A stretch of DNA of 64,000 nt from the NCBI GenBank assembly GCA_937911045.1, contig CALEPX010000021.1, positions 161,791 through 225,790 on the forward strand, in the 5' to 3' direction. This document shows positions 17,125 through 25,735 of this stretch, in pieces. The translations under genes were made by a program, and so were the position numbers. A model generated the notes under the pieces. It was not told the DNA's origin, made no database searches, and saw only the letters and a program-made list of their open reading frames with translations. Every line of letters begins with the position of its first letter. The first letter of the stretch is position 1. Source of the stretch: an uncultured Fretibacterium sp. (GTDB lineage Bacteria; Synergistota; Synergistia; Synergistales; Aminobacteriaceae).

Positions 17125-18258
17125 GTGAAAACTTATTGCTTCAAATTATATGCTTCAAAAAAGAATCAAAATTTGAAACATAAGATTAATATAGCAGGGA
17201 TTATTTATAATCATTGCGTAGCGTTGCATAGACGTTATTATCACTTATTTCATAAATCCTTAAACAAATTTAAGCTGCAAAAGCATTTAGCTAAATTAAA
17301 GAAACAAGAAAAATTTTTGTACTGGGATCAAATTCCTTCTCACGCTATTCAAGATATAACTGAAAGAGTTTCGAGAGCGTATAAATTATTTTTCGAAAAT
17401 CTCAAGCGCAACGTTAAAACAGCTCCGCCGCGTTTTCAAAAAGTAAAAAAATATAAATCTTTCAGCTACAACATGGTCGGGAAAAATATAATCAGTGGCA
17501 ACGAGATCAAAATTGCCGGCGGTTTTTATAAATTTTTCAAGTCGCGTGAAGTCAACGGAAACATAAAATTATTAACGATAAAACGGGATTCTCTAGGCGA
17601 TTTATACGTTTATGTTGTAAGTGATGAAAGTTCGGAAATAATCGAAGCCAGATCGGGTAAAATCGTCGGTTTTGATTTTGGGCTTAAAACATTTTTAACA
17701 TCAAGCGACGGAAATCACATAGAAAACCCTTTGTTTTTCAAAAAAAGTTCCAGCACCATTAAAAAATTTAACAAAAACTTGTCGCGCAAAAAATCTCAAT
17801 CTCATCACGAACGAGCAAGACTCGAATTAGCCCGCGCATATAAAAAAATTTATAATCAAAGGCGAGATTTTCACTATAAAACGGCTCTAAGTTTGTGCCG
17901 TGAATATAGCGTAATTTGTCTTGAAACCCTAAATATTAAGGGAATGCAAAAACTCTGGGGACGCAAAATCAACGATTTAGGATTTTATAGTTTCGTGCAA
18001 ATTCTGAAGTATGAAGCACTTAAAAACGGAGTAACTATAATTGAAATTCCGAAATTTTATCCTTCGAGTCAAACTTGCAGTGAATGCGGCTATCAAAATT
18101 CTGAAATTAAAGATTTGCGAATTAGAGAATGGAAGTGTCCTAGTTGTGGCGCAGAACACGACCGGGACATAAACGCGGCAAAAAATATTTTAAGGGTTGG
18201 GGCATCGACCCTTAGAGGAGATGACGTAAGACTTGCTTCGGTGGGCAGTTGTTGTTGA
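17125..18258 (+). CDS. tnpB: RNA-guided nuclease TnpB (IS605 OrfB)
   Basis: TnpB is an RNA-guided DNA nuclease, the ancestor of Cas12, that helps its element persist by cutting empty donor sites. The 377-residue protein has the N-terminal OrfB domain, then RuvC motifs: Asp184 (GFDFGLKTF), Glu267 (CLETLNIKGM) and Asp346/348 (HDRDINAAKNI). The zinc ribbon C318xxC321...C338xxC341 lies between the last two. All catalytic residues appear intact. GTG 17125 is preferred because AAGGGAGG lies about 11 bp upstream; a GTG at 17104 would place that site inside the gene. An extended -10 (TGCTATAAT, 17083-17091) precedes it. Confidence 0.92.
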   Translation: MKTYCFKLYASKKNQNLKHKINIAGIIYNHCVALHRRYYHLFHKSLNKFKLQKHLAKLKKQEKFLYWDQIPSHAIQDITERVSRAYKLFFENLKRNVKTAPPRFQKVKKYKSFSYNMVGKNIISGNEIKIAGGFYKFFKSREVNGNIKLLTIKRDSLGDLYVYVVSDESSEIIEARSGKIVGFDFGLKTFLTSSDGNHIENPLFFKKSSSTIKKFNKNLSRKKSQSHHERARLELARAYKKIYNQRRDFHYKTALSLCREYSVICLETLNIKGMQKLWGRKINDLGFYSFVQILKYEALKNGVTIIEIPKFYPSSQTCSECGYQNSEIKDLRIREWKCPSCGAEHDRDINAAKNILRVGASTLRGDDVRLASVGSCC

Positions 18259-18287
18259 TACTAGAATAGGCGTGAGGAGTATGTCAA
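18186..18287 (+). ncRNA. Predicted omega RNA (reRNA) scaffold at tnpB 3' end
   Basis: TnpB guide RNAs derive from the 3' end of the element, overlapping the gene's end. Here there are a 6-bp hairpin AAGGGT/ACCCTT (18192-18213), a second small stem ACT-GC/GC-AGT (18231-18249), and ATACT/AGTAT (18258-18282) just before ATGTCAA. The guide would then start at about 18288 and read into flanking DNA (AAGCTTGCATATAAT). The boundaries are inferred by analogy with the family. Confidence 0.45.
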
Positions 18288-18333
18288 AAGCTTGCATATA
18301 ATATTCAGGATTAATTTTCAGGAGGTGTGTATT

Positions 18334-19890
18334 TTGAAGTTTCGAAAGAGTTTTGCTGCGTTAATGCTGAGTGTCGCATTTGCGCTGGGATTTGCGGATT
18401 TTGTCTTTGCGTTGACACGTGCGGAATTTTTGTCGGGATTGCTTGAGGCGCGCGGAATTAACTGGACGGAATCTCAGGAATATCATGAGAATCGCGGCGG
18501 TGCGATATTTTTGCTCAGAACTGGAATTGTCACGGATAACGTATCGAATTTGAACGAGCAGGTCACACGTCGTGAGGCGTTGCGCTGGATTATTGAGTCA
18601 CTGGGCTTGAAGTTTGAGGCGGAATTGCTCGGGGATTATCCGTCGGGATTTTCGGATATTAGCAATCTTAGCGATTATGAACGAGGCTGTCTTGTTGTCG
18701 CGTCGAAAATGCAGCCGAATATTCTTGACGCAAGTTCCGGTTCGAAAAAGCAGGCGAAATTTAACGGGAACAGCGCGCTGAGTAAATCTGACATGAAGAA
18801 ATTTCTCGAGCGCGTGAAAAATATCAGTCGCAGGAATTTCACGCTGGATGTGATTCGTAATCCGTTGGACGGAATGCGCGTTTTGATTCATCGGGAAGGA
18901 GTTTTTTCTGGGATACCGAGTTGGAGATTTTATATTGACGGGTTCGCGAATAAATCTCAGGCTGAGAATTTGCGCAAATTGCTGAAGGATTTAGCCGTTG
19001 AGACGACTAGCCATCAGACGCACGGGAAATATTTTCTCAGAACGTCCAAGATTGAAGATTATAATATCATTCGCAGGCTATCGAGCTTTATTAAGAGCCG
19101 CAAATTGTCGTATAGAATTTTGCCGTCAGTTTCGAATCCGAACACAGCGATTTTGCCGAAATTTTACGTAATGCTTTATCTTGACCCGTCGTACTGGAGA
19201 ATTTCGCCGCTAGTTTCCAAGGCCGGAGCCAAAGCTCTTGATTATTTATCCAGCATGACGAAATTTCACGGGGCTAAAGCGAGCATTAACGCGGGATTTT
19301 TTGCGATTACGAAACCTGAACGCGGATTCCCGATAGGCGCACTGAAAGTCAACGGGAAAATTCTCAGCACACCGTATGAAGGGCGCGGAACTCTCGGTTG
19401 GAATGATGACGACGAAGCGATTTTTGCGATCTCAGCTACAAGTCCGTATTTTTATAACGACGCCGGTGAATTAGTCTCGACAGTGAATCCGGATTTTGTC
19501 TCGGACGCTAATAACTGGTTTGACATGACGAATATAATTCAAGCAGGTCCGTTATTACTGGACGGAGGCGCAGTCGTCGGAAGTTCAGAGGGATTTGACA
19601 GCGCGTTATTATCAGTACGACATCCGAGATCAGCGATTGGGCTTTCAAGTGAGGGTCAATGGATATTTTTGCTGGTTGACGGACGAAACGGAATGCACGC
19701 TTCAGGAGCAACGATTTCGGAACTGACAGAAATTTTCCGGTCACATGATATTCCGCACGCATTGAATCTTGACGGCGGCGGTTCGAGCGAGATAATTATC
19801 AACGGCAGAATTTACAACGCGATTTCTGAAGGGCGCGAACGAATGATAAGTTACGCAATCGGCGCGTTGGCTTTGAATGCGAAAAAATAA
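18334..19890 (+). CDS. Secreted phosphodiester glycosidase (NAGPA family) with SLH-like and SPOR-like N-terminal regions
   Basis: A 518-residue exported protein. Residues 1-28 form the signal peptide (cleavage near VFA). Residues about 29-160 resemble a surface-layer-homology region (TRREALRWIIESLG, GFSDISNLSDYERG). Residues about 195-270 have an alternating pattern (FYIDGFANKSQAENLRKLL) suggestive of a SPOR fold. The C-terminal half is the NAGPA/YfaQ domain with SINAGFFA, GRGTLGW, IQAGPLLL, RSAIGLSSEG and the conserved LNLDGGGSSEIIINGR. Family members remove GlcNAc-phosphodiesters or act on envelope polysaccharides. Translation starts at TTG 18334 behind AGGAGG. The combination suggests a peptidoglycan-associated enzyme acting on a cell-surface glycan. 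Confidence 0.82.
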   Translation: MKFRKSFAALMLSVAFALGFADFVFALTRAEFLSGLLEARGINWTESQEYHENRGGAIFLLRTGIVTDNVSNLNEQVTRREALRWIIESLGLKFEAELLGDYPSGFSDISNLSDYERGCLVVASKMQPNILDASSGSKKQAKFNGNSALSKSDMKKFLERVKNISRRNFTLDVIRNPLDGMRVLIHREGVFSGIPSWRFYIDGFANKSQAENLRKLLKDLAVETTSHQTHGKYFLRTSKIEDYNIIRRLSSFIKSRKLSYRILPSVSNPNTAILPKFYVMLYLDPSYWRISPLVSKAGAKALDYLSSMTKFHGAKASINAGFFAITKPERGFPIGALKVNGKILSTPYEGRGTLGWNDDDEAIFAISATSPYFYNDAGELVSTVNPDFVSDANNWFDMTNIIQAGPLLLDGGAVVGSSEGFDSALLSVRHPRSAIGLSSEGQWIFLLVDGRNGMHASGATISELTEIFRSHDIPHALNLDGGGSSEIIINGRIYNAISEGRERMISYAIGALALNAKK

Positions 19891-19904
19891 TATTTTGCGA
19901 ATAT

Positions 19905-19932
19905 TTTACGAATCAGGATTTTGTGCTAGAAT
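19905..19932 (+). promoter_or_regulatory. Predicted promoter for the small secreted protein
   Basis: TTTACG (19905-19910) and TAGAAT (19927-19932) are 16 bp apart, and the -10 carries a TG extension (TGCTAGAAT). The start point would be near 19940, 37 bp before the ATG, leaving a short leader with CGGAGGAA as ribosome site. Confidence 0.5.
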
Positions 19933-19976
19933 AGCCGGAAATGCGAATTTTTTTTTTCGGAGGAATTTTTTAAGAC

Positions 19977-20510
19977 ATGAAAAAGCTTTTGTTAGGCGTA
20001 GTATTAGTAGCAGTTTTAGCAATGACAGTTGTTCCAGCAGTTGCTTGGGACGCGAATAAGCAAAAAGATCTTGGTCAGGATAAGAACAAGATGCAGTGGT
20101 GGCTGTTGGATTACGGCAAGACTGAAGAGGGCGTGCCATACGCTGTGACTAGAAAATATTACACGAATACGACGGTCAAGAACGAAACGATCGAGTTGTT
20201 AATGTCCAAATACGGAATCGCTCCTGAATTTGCAGGAAGTTTGTATTTCACGGAATATGGCTACGAATATGATGAGACTGGCAAGAAATTCGCGGTTACA
20301 TATCTGAGACATTATGACATGCTCGGCAATGAGATTCACGGCACTGTTTACGACGGCACGACTGAAGCAACTCAGAAAACGTTCAACGCAATCGCCGGAA
20401 TCCCTGCGAAAGTTGCGCCATATGCACTCGGAAAACCCGTTGCAGCACCGAAAGCAAATCAGCAAAAAGCAGTCCCAACACGAGTAGTTCGTGCGAAAGA
20501 CAAGAAATAA
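19977..20510 (+). CDS. Small secreted protein, unknown function
   Basis: A 177-residue protein with a clear signal peptide (residues 1-23, AVA cleavage). I do not recognise the mature domain. It is rich in aromatic residues and charges: MQWWLLDYGKTEEG, then FTEYGYEYDETGKKF and YLRHYDMLGNEIHGTVYDG, consistent with a small beta-rich periplasmic fold. The C-terminus is a basic low-complexity tail (APKANQQKAVPTRVVRAKDKK region). It has its own predicted promoter and terminator, so it is probably a single-gene transcript and may be well expressed. Confidence 0.7.
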   Translation: MKKLLLGVVLVAVLAMTVVPAVAWDANKQKDLGQDKNKMQWWLLDYGKTEEGVPYAVTRKYYTNTTVKNETIELLMSKYGIAPEFAGSLYFTEYGYEYDETGKKFAVTYLRHYDMLGNEIHGTVYDGTTEATQKTFNAIAGIPAKVAPYALGKPVAAPKANQQKAVPTRVVRAKDKK

Positions 20511-20567
20511 TTATTATGCGGCTATAAACGAATACGAATTTTGACGAATTTTGATTTGAAAGCTAAG

Positions 20568-20593
20568 CTCCCTTCACGCGAGGGAGTTTTTTT
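20568..20593 (+). terminator. Rho-independent terminator after the small secreted protein
   Basis: CTCCCT and AGGGAG form a perfect 6-bp stem around a TCACGCG loop, followed by seven T. There is no T run on the reverse strand, so it acts only on plus-strand transcription and not on convergent folC. Confidence 0.85.
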
Positions 20594-20599
20594 CATGCG

Positions 20600-21934
20600 C
20601 TATATCTGGAAATTTTTTCGAATCATGCCGATTAAGTACAAGCTGCCGCAAATTATCGTGACGCGATTTTCGGATTGGGATTTTCTCGCGGCGTTTATCG
20701 GGGCGTCGAAATTTTCGAGTGAAGGCGAATTTTCCCAGTGAAATTTTCGCGCGCATTTTTCAAGATTTTCGGATTCGAGTGAACGCTTCATGTTTGGGAC
20801 GCACGTCGGATAAATTGACGAGTTCGGAATTGAGTTCAGAATTTTTAAGCATGATTCGTAATCTTTATCACGCATCGCAGCGTAAACTAGACCGATTTTT
20901 TCACCGGAGAATAATTCTTTCACGCTTTCTGTTAATTTCGCAACACCGTCGGGATTGTGTGCGCCGTCAAGAATCGTTATAGGCTCACGCGAGATTATCT
21001 CGAATCGACCCTTCCAGAACGCGTTTTTCATGCCGTCAAGAATCGTTTGTTCGGTGATTTTCGGGAAAGATTTTCTCACGAGGGAAATTGCGAGTAATGC
21101 CAGAGCCGCGTTGTAAACTTGATACGCGCCGATTAAGTTCGTGCGGATATTTTTCAAGCGCAGATTTTCGGATTCAAAGTCAAAAATATTTCCGTCCGGA
21201 GTAATTTTCACGTTCGATATTTCAGATTCAGATTTACAGCCAAGAACTAAGCCCTGAGAATTTTTCTCGCGGCAAATTTCCCGGAATAATTTCGTGAGAG
21301 ATTCGTCGTTTCCGGCAAAGACCGCGATATTATTTTCCCGAATTACGGCGAATTTTTCACGCGCAATTTTTTCGAGAGTGTCGCCCAAGTATTCCGTGTG
21401 ATCCATTGAGATTGAAGCTATCACGGAGCATTTCACTCGTCCAAGCAAATTCGTCGCGTCAAGCCGTCCGCCTAAGCCAGCTTCGATTATGCCTATGTCG
21501 AGATTATTTTCCTGAGCGAGTAAAAACGCAGCAGCCGTTAATAATTCGAAATATGAAGTCCTGTCACAAGAATTATTATCAAGTTTTGCGATTAATATTT
21601 CCAGAGCGTGAAGCCATTTTTCCGGAGCTAGTTCGTGTGAATTAATCAGCAGTCTTTCGCCGGGTGATTCTAGGTGCGGACTTGAATAGAATCCGGTTTT
21701 GTAGCCCGAGTGCCTGAATATTGATTCGAGAAATGCGCATGTTGAGCCTTTGCCGTTAGTTCCGACGACGTGAATCGCTGGGAAAGAATTTTGCGGATTG
21801 TTCACGCTTGAGAGTAATTTCGCGATTCGTTCGAGACCCGGTTTGATTTGATTATCCGAGTGCAAAAAAAGAAGCCTCTCGACTTCTTCAAAATTTGAGT
21901 TTTCGTGTGTGTAATTTTCGTGTGAAGTTTGCAT
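20600..21934 (-). CDS. folC: Folylpolyglutamate / dihydrofolate synthase FolC
   Basis: FolC adds glutamates to folates, and in bifunctional forms also makes dihydrofolate from dihydropteroate, using ATP. The 444-residue Mur-ligase-family protein has the P-loop VVGTNGKGST (about 56-65), SPHLESPGERLLIN, EAGLGGRLDATN, SMDHTEYLGDTLEKIAREK and the second-domain ILDGAHNPDG motif. All are standard. It lies 6 bp after the SPOR gene and forms the end of the minus-strand division cluster, an unusual position for folC, but gene spacing implies cotranscription. Confidence 0.93.
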   Translation of the reverse strand: MQTSHENYTHENSNFEEVERLLFLHSDNQIKPGLERIAKLLSSVNNPQNSFPAIHVVGTNGKGSTCAFLESIFRHSGYKTGFYSSPHLESPGERLLINSHELAPEKWLHALEILIAKLDNNSCDRTSYFELLTAAAFLLAQENNLDIGIIEAGLGGRLDATNLLGRVKCSVIASISMDHTEYLGDTLEKIAREKFAVIRENNIAVFAGNDESLTKLFREICREKNSQGLVLGCKSESEISNVKITPDGNIFDFESENLRLKNIRTNLIGAYQVYNAALALLAISLVRKSFPKITEQTILDGMKNAFWKGRFEIISREPITILDGAHNPDGVAKLTESVKELFSGEKIGLVYAAMRDKDYESCLKILNSIPNSSIYPTCVPNMKRSLESENLEKCARKFHWENSPSLENFDAPINAARKSQSENRVTIICGSLYLIGMIRKNFQI

Positions 21935-21940
21935 GATTAT

Positions 21941-22705
21941 TTATTTCTCCGCCGGTGGGATTGCGTATGAGCTGCCGTAGCCCAGTTTTTTCATCGCATC
22001 GACGATTTTGTTAGCGTCCTGTTTCGAATTGCCTGCTGAGACCCAAACTTTCACGTATTTCGAACCCGGGTTTGAATACACAGTCGTTTTGTAGCCTTTG
22101 CTCGATAATTTCTTAGCTGCGTCCTGAGCGGATTGTTTTGAACCGAACGCTCCGATTTGAACGCGCCATGAACCCGTTTGAGTTTGCTTTTTCGTTGGAG
22201 TTTGAGGTTTTGCAGGCGGCGGAGTTTTTTGTGCGGGTTTCGGTGTTGGTTTTGGTTCGGGTTTTACTGGCTCGACTTTGACAGAAAGATTCGGCTTCGG
22301 TTGCGCAGGTGTTGCCAATGTTGTTGCTAAAGTGTTCGTGACGTTCGGATTATTATTGAACTTGAAATCGAGATTTTCCGGAGCTGAAGCCTGATTTTGC
22401 GTTTGAGTTTCGAGAGTCTGTCTGAGCCTTGTGCGTTCACGTTCTGCCATTAAGACCGGAGAATCTGCGTATGCGCGCGTCGAAGCTATCCCGGGTGAAG
22501 ATTGCAAGCCGTTGATGAAAAACTGTCTGCCAGCAACTGCCAAAAGTCCAATCGCAGCAACACCGACAACGGGCAGAATTATGTCACCAAATGACGGCAA
22601 CACACCTCGTCGTCGGAATTTTTTCTGCGGAGCGTCACTGATTACGCGATTAAGTGCGCGTCTGTTAGTTCTTGTTTGGTTTTCTGAAAATTGCCGGTTG
22701 GTCAT
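21941..22705 (-). CDS. SPOR-domain membrane protein (cell-division type)
   Basis: A 254-residue bitopic inner-membrane protein. A basic cytoplasmic N-terminus (about 45 residues, FRRRG) is followed by one transmembrane helix (about 48-66). A Pro/Lys-rich periplasmic linker (about 135-175) leads to a C-terminal SPOR domain with WRVQIGAFGSKQSAQDAA and YVKVWVSAG. SPOR domains bind denuded peptidoglycan at septa, as in FtsN or DamX. ATG 22705 has GAGGAGAG upstream and overlaps the end of ftsZ by 41 bp in another frame, so translation is probably coupled. The position right after ftsZ supports a division role. It may be the FtsN-like member here. Confidence 0.85.
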   Translation of the reverse strand: MTNRQFSENQTRTNRRALNRVISDAPQKKFRRRGVLPSFGDIILPVVGVAAIGLLAVAGRQFFINGLQSSPGIASTRAYADSPVLMAERERTRLRQTLETQTQNQASAPENLDFKFNNNPNVTNTLATTLATPAQPKPNLSVKVEPVKPEPKPTPKPAQKTPPPAKPQTPTKKQTQTGSWRVQIGAFGSKQSAQDAAKKLSSKGYKTTVYSNPGSKYVKVWVSAGNSKQDANKIVDAMKKLGYGSSYAIPPAEK

Positions 22706-23924
22706 AAGCTCTCCTCGGAAGCCCTCTGAAAGGTTCACGTTCATTCTCGCTCGGTGATGAGAGTGGTGCTACTTCGAAATTATTTTCCTGCTGACGACCG
22801 CGAGTGTTGTACACGTCGTAAATATTTCGCCCTGGTCTTCTGATAGGTGGCTGAGATCTTTCAGGCTGCTGAACTGGCGGTTTTTGCTCTTCGGGTGGAT
22901 CTTGACGCTTAGTTTTTGTGCCAGTCTTGACGTTTGGACGCTGATTGGGTTTTGCATTCTCCGGGAAAGTTGCTATTAAAGTTACGTGGACTTTCTCGCC
23001 GAGTTCTTCGTCAATGACGTGTCCCCAGATTACCTGAGCGTCTTCATCAGCAGTTTCCTCGATGATTTTCGCGGCGTCGGACATTTCTTTGAGCGTAATT
23101 TCTGTGCCGGTTGTTACGTTCATGAGAATGCCGTTCGCGCCCTCGACCGGAGCGGACATCAACGGTGAAGTCAGAGCGTTTCGTGCCGCAAGTTCTGCGC
23201 GATTCTCACCTTCGCCCTCGCCCATTCCCATTATTGCAGTCCCAGCGTGAGTTAATACTGCGCGAATATCAGCAAAATCCAGATTTACAAAGCCAGATTT
23301 CGTGATCAAATCCGTTACGCCTTGAACAGCTTGACGCAAAACTTCATCGACTTTCTTGTAAGCGTCAACTATGCGCATTTTGTCACCGGCAATCGTGAGC
23401 AATTTCTCGTTCTCAACAACCAGAAGCGCGTCAACATTTTTCTTGAGTTCTTCAATACCAGCCAGAGCGGTTTTCATTCGCCGCCCCATCTCGAATAAAA
23501 ACGGCAACGTCACAACACCGACAACAAGAACATTCATGTCCTTCGCAGCCTGAGCAATTACCGGAGCAGCACCTGTCCCAGTTCCACCGCCCATTCCTGC
23601 CGTAACGAATAACATGTCAGCATCGGCTATATATTCTTTTATGCGATCTATGCTCTCTTTCGCAGCAGCGTTTCCAACAGCAGGGTCAGCACCCGCTCCA
23701 AGTCCGCGCGTCAAAGTCTCACCCAGAATTATCTTGTTCGGAGCTAAATTCATGTCCAAAGCTCGTCCGTCAGTATTCGCCGCAACGAAATCAACACCCT
23801 GAACGTTACTTTCGATTATGTGATTCAGAGCATTTCCGCCGCCACCGCCGACACCAAAGACTACGATTTTCTCATTCTGCTTCGTATTATTATTTGTAAG
23901 TTTGAATAATTGATCCTGATTCAT
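22665..23924 (-). CDS. ftsZ: Cell division tubulin FtsZ
   Basis: The GTP-binding tubulin homologue that forms the division ring. The 419-residue protein has VFGVGGGGGNALNHII (about 20-35), the tubulin signature GGGTGTGAAPVIA (about 108-120), NTDGRALD, and the T7 loop NLDFADIRAVL, all intact. The variable linker is Pro/Arg/Gln-rich. The C-terminal peptide reads YDQPAIFRKPNKN, a version of the D-PAFLR motif that binds FtsA. ATG 23924 is chosen because GGAGGAGGA lies about 13 bp upstream and the first residues (MNQDQLF) begin the conserved frame; in-frame ATGs further upstream add a Cys-containing leader with no support. ftsA precedes it. Confidence 0.96.
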   Translation of the reverse strand: MNQDQLFKLTNNNTKQNEKIVVFGVGGGGGNALNHIIESNVQGVDFVAANTDGRALDMNLAPNKIILGETLTRGLGAGADPAVGNAAAKESIDRIKEYIADADMLFVTAGMGGGTGTGAAPVIAQAAKDMNVLVVGVVTLPFLFEMGRRMKTALAGIEELKKNVDALLVVENEKLLTIAGDKMRIVDAYKKVDEVLRQAVQGVTDLITKSGFVNLDFADIRAVLTHAGTAIMGMGEGEGENRAELAARNALTSPLMSAPVEGANGILMNVTTGTEITLKEMSDAAKIIEETADEDAQVIWGHVIDEELGEKVHVTLIATFPENAKPNQRPNVKTGTKTKRQDPPEEQKPPVQQPERSQPPIRRPGRNIYDVYNTRGRQQENNFEVAPLSSPSENEREPFRGLPRRAYDQPAIFRKPNKN

Positions 23925-24047
23925 CGTGCACCCAACATCCTCCTCCATGTGACAGAGATACACCAAAAATTATTTTGCAAGTATTATATCATTCTATCAA
24001 GTTTACAAGTTTTAGCCACAAATTTAGCTTTAGCGCGTCAGAATAAT

Positions 24048-25640
24048 TCAGAATAAATCTTTGAGCTTGTTCCCCAAATCAGTCAGGAAATTGCTCAAAG
24101 TCTCACGTGTAGATTTCTTGTCATCTTCGCCGTCGTAGCCATCGTCTGTGTAATACGCACTGTCGCCGTCATCGAGATAATTATTATTATTCTGAGTATA
24201 GCCGTCGTCATAATCACGTTCACGATCGCGATCATCATTATCATCATAATCAGAATAATCGTCATCTAGTTCGCTCGTTCCAGAGTCAGGATAATCATCG
24301 TCAATATTCCTGAGTTCACGCGCTGAGCCACGCCTCCTGTCGCCCTGAGATCGAAAACCTGATCTTGTATCCTGAGATTCGCCTCGTTCGGGTCTGTCGG
24401 GTCTATCAGGATTTGAATTTGAACCCGCACCTGATTTATATCGCCTCGAAAGTCCCGGCAGCGGTGTGTTCGGCGGAATGAACATGTACGGGTCACGCTC
24501 GATTAATTTCAAGTATCGCAAAATCCCAGCCGCGCTAACGTCAAATGCGTTATTATGTCCGTATTGCATCTCGTAAACCGGTTTGTCAACAGGTCTGACT
24601 GGTAATTGCAGAATCGCTTCGACAACTCGTTCAATCCCGGGTGTATACGAAACTCCGCCTGACAAAATCACGCCGCCCGGAAATAACTGCGGATCGTATC
24701 CTTCGAGTTCAGCGCGTACGTAATCTCCGAATAATTCTTCAATGCGAGCAACGACAACTTCGAGAGCAACGTCAATATCAATTCCTTCACTTTTCAAAGC
24801 GTCTTCTTCGTCCGGGATAAAAATTCTGCGCTTATTAGTCTCAGCCTCACGCAGCGACATGTGCAGCACAGTCGATAAATCATTCGTGATGTGATTGCCG
24901 CCGATTGGAATGCTCTTGACAGCAAAAACTCGCCCGCCTCTGAAAATCGTTATGCCAGTACAGCCGCCTCCAACACAGATCGAAATGCAGCCAGCTCTCA
25001 TCTCGTCCTCGTAAACCGAACCCAATGCAGACGCAAGCGGCTTTAATAACACGCCGACATCTTCGCGGACTTCGAGACCAGCATTCTGAACGCAAGTTAT
25101 AACGTTTGAGATATACGTCACAGGACACGCAACAGTCTGAAGCATTACGTCAAGTTTTGTGCCGTTCATGTTGAGAGGATTTTCTACGGGGCGATCGTCT
25201 AAGTCATAATGCACTGGAATCGTATGCAACGGGAACATGTTATTCGGGAGAGCAAGTCTATTTTTCGCAGTTCCGATTACGCGTTCGAGATCTTTTTTGC
25301 GGACTATTTGAGCGTCACTGCCACCACCGATTACAACCATGCCCGGTGTCATTATGCTTTTCACGTCCATCGCGTTGAAAGCAACAACTACGTTACGACG
25401 AAGCCGTTCAGCCGAAATTCCCGTCACATTCACAGCGTCCTCGAAAGCGCGCACGATTGATTTCTGGACTTCAATCGGGTTGACAATTATGCCCTTGGAA
25501 ATCCCTCTCGATGCTGCCTCACCCAAGCCAATGACACGAACAGATTCAGAATAACGCGAATCGTTCTTTGCTACAACAATCGTGGTATTCGTCGTTCCAA
25601 TACTCAGACCTGTCAAAAGGTCATCAGATCTCCCCGGCAT
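24048..25640 (-). CDS. ftsA: Cell division actin homologue FtsA with long acidic C-terminal linker
   Basis: FtsA tethers FtsZ to the membrane. Residues 1-385 form the actin-like core: LSIGTTNTTIVVAK, the 1C-subdomain region (VVVAFNAMDVKSI), CVGGGCTGITIF and GVILSGGVSYTPGIE. The usual phosphate-2 DIGGGTTD reads CVGGGCTG here, a clear divergence. From about 400 to 510 the protein is a Arg/Pro then Asp/Tyr/Asn-rich tract. It closes with RETLSNFLTDLGNKLKDLF, a good amphipathic membrane-targeting helix. The total of 530 residues is about 100 more than usual. Gene order ftsQ-ftsA-ftsZ is standard. Confidence 0.92.
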   Translation of the reverse strand: MPGRSDDLLTGLSIGTTNTTIVVAKNDSRYSESVRVIGLGEAASRGISKGIIVNPIEVQKSIVRAFEDAVNVTGISAERLRRNVVVAFNAMDVKSIMTPGMVVIGGGSDAQIVRKKDLERVIGTAKNRLALPNNMFPLHTIPVHYDLDDRPVENPLNMNGTKLDVMLQTVACPVTYISNVITCVQNAGLEVREDVGVLLKPLASALGSVYEDEMRAGCISICVGGGCTGITIFRGGRVFAVKSIPIGGNHITNDLSTVLHMSLREAETNKRRIFIPDEEDALKSEGIDIDVALEVVVARIEELFGDYVRAELEGYDPQLFPGGVILSGGVSYTPGIERVVEAILQLPVRPVDKPVYEMQYGHNNAFDVSAAGILRYLKLIERDPYMFIPPNTPLPGLSRRYKSGAGSNSNPDRPDRPERGESQDTRSGFRSQGDRRRGSARELRNIDDDYPDSGTSELDDDYSDYDDNDDRDRERDYDDGYTQNNNNYLDDGDSAYYTDDGYDGEDDKKSTRETLSNFLTDLGNKLKDLF

Positions 25641-25735
25641 CTTTGTTAATCCCCTTCTTTTTCTTGAAATATTAATTGCTTCATAAGCATTCCGTCTTTC
25701 TTTCGATTCATAATTTATATTTTGTGCAAGTTATA

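Larger units (their letters stand above)
17060..18288 (+). mobile_element. TnpB-only IS200/IS605-type (IS1341-like) element
   Basis: A single tnpB gene with no tnpA, plus a structured 3' end, marks a non-autonomous IS605-family element. Its base composition is visibly richer in A and T than neighbouring genes. The right boundary is placed near 18287 by the GAGGAGTATGTCAA end, comparable to the GAGGAGCGTCAA ends of this family. The left boundary is only approximate: the sequence CTTTAAT at 17055-17061 would be a plausible TAM-like target next to the left end. No terminal inverted repeats or target duplication are expected for this family. It sits between the amylosucrase promoter and the glycosidase gene. 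Confidence 0.7.

Noticed and set aside
17117..17128. ATG at 17117 as tnpB start
   Set aside because: It is out of frame and stops after three codons; GTG 17125 is in frame with the conserved OrfB start.
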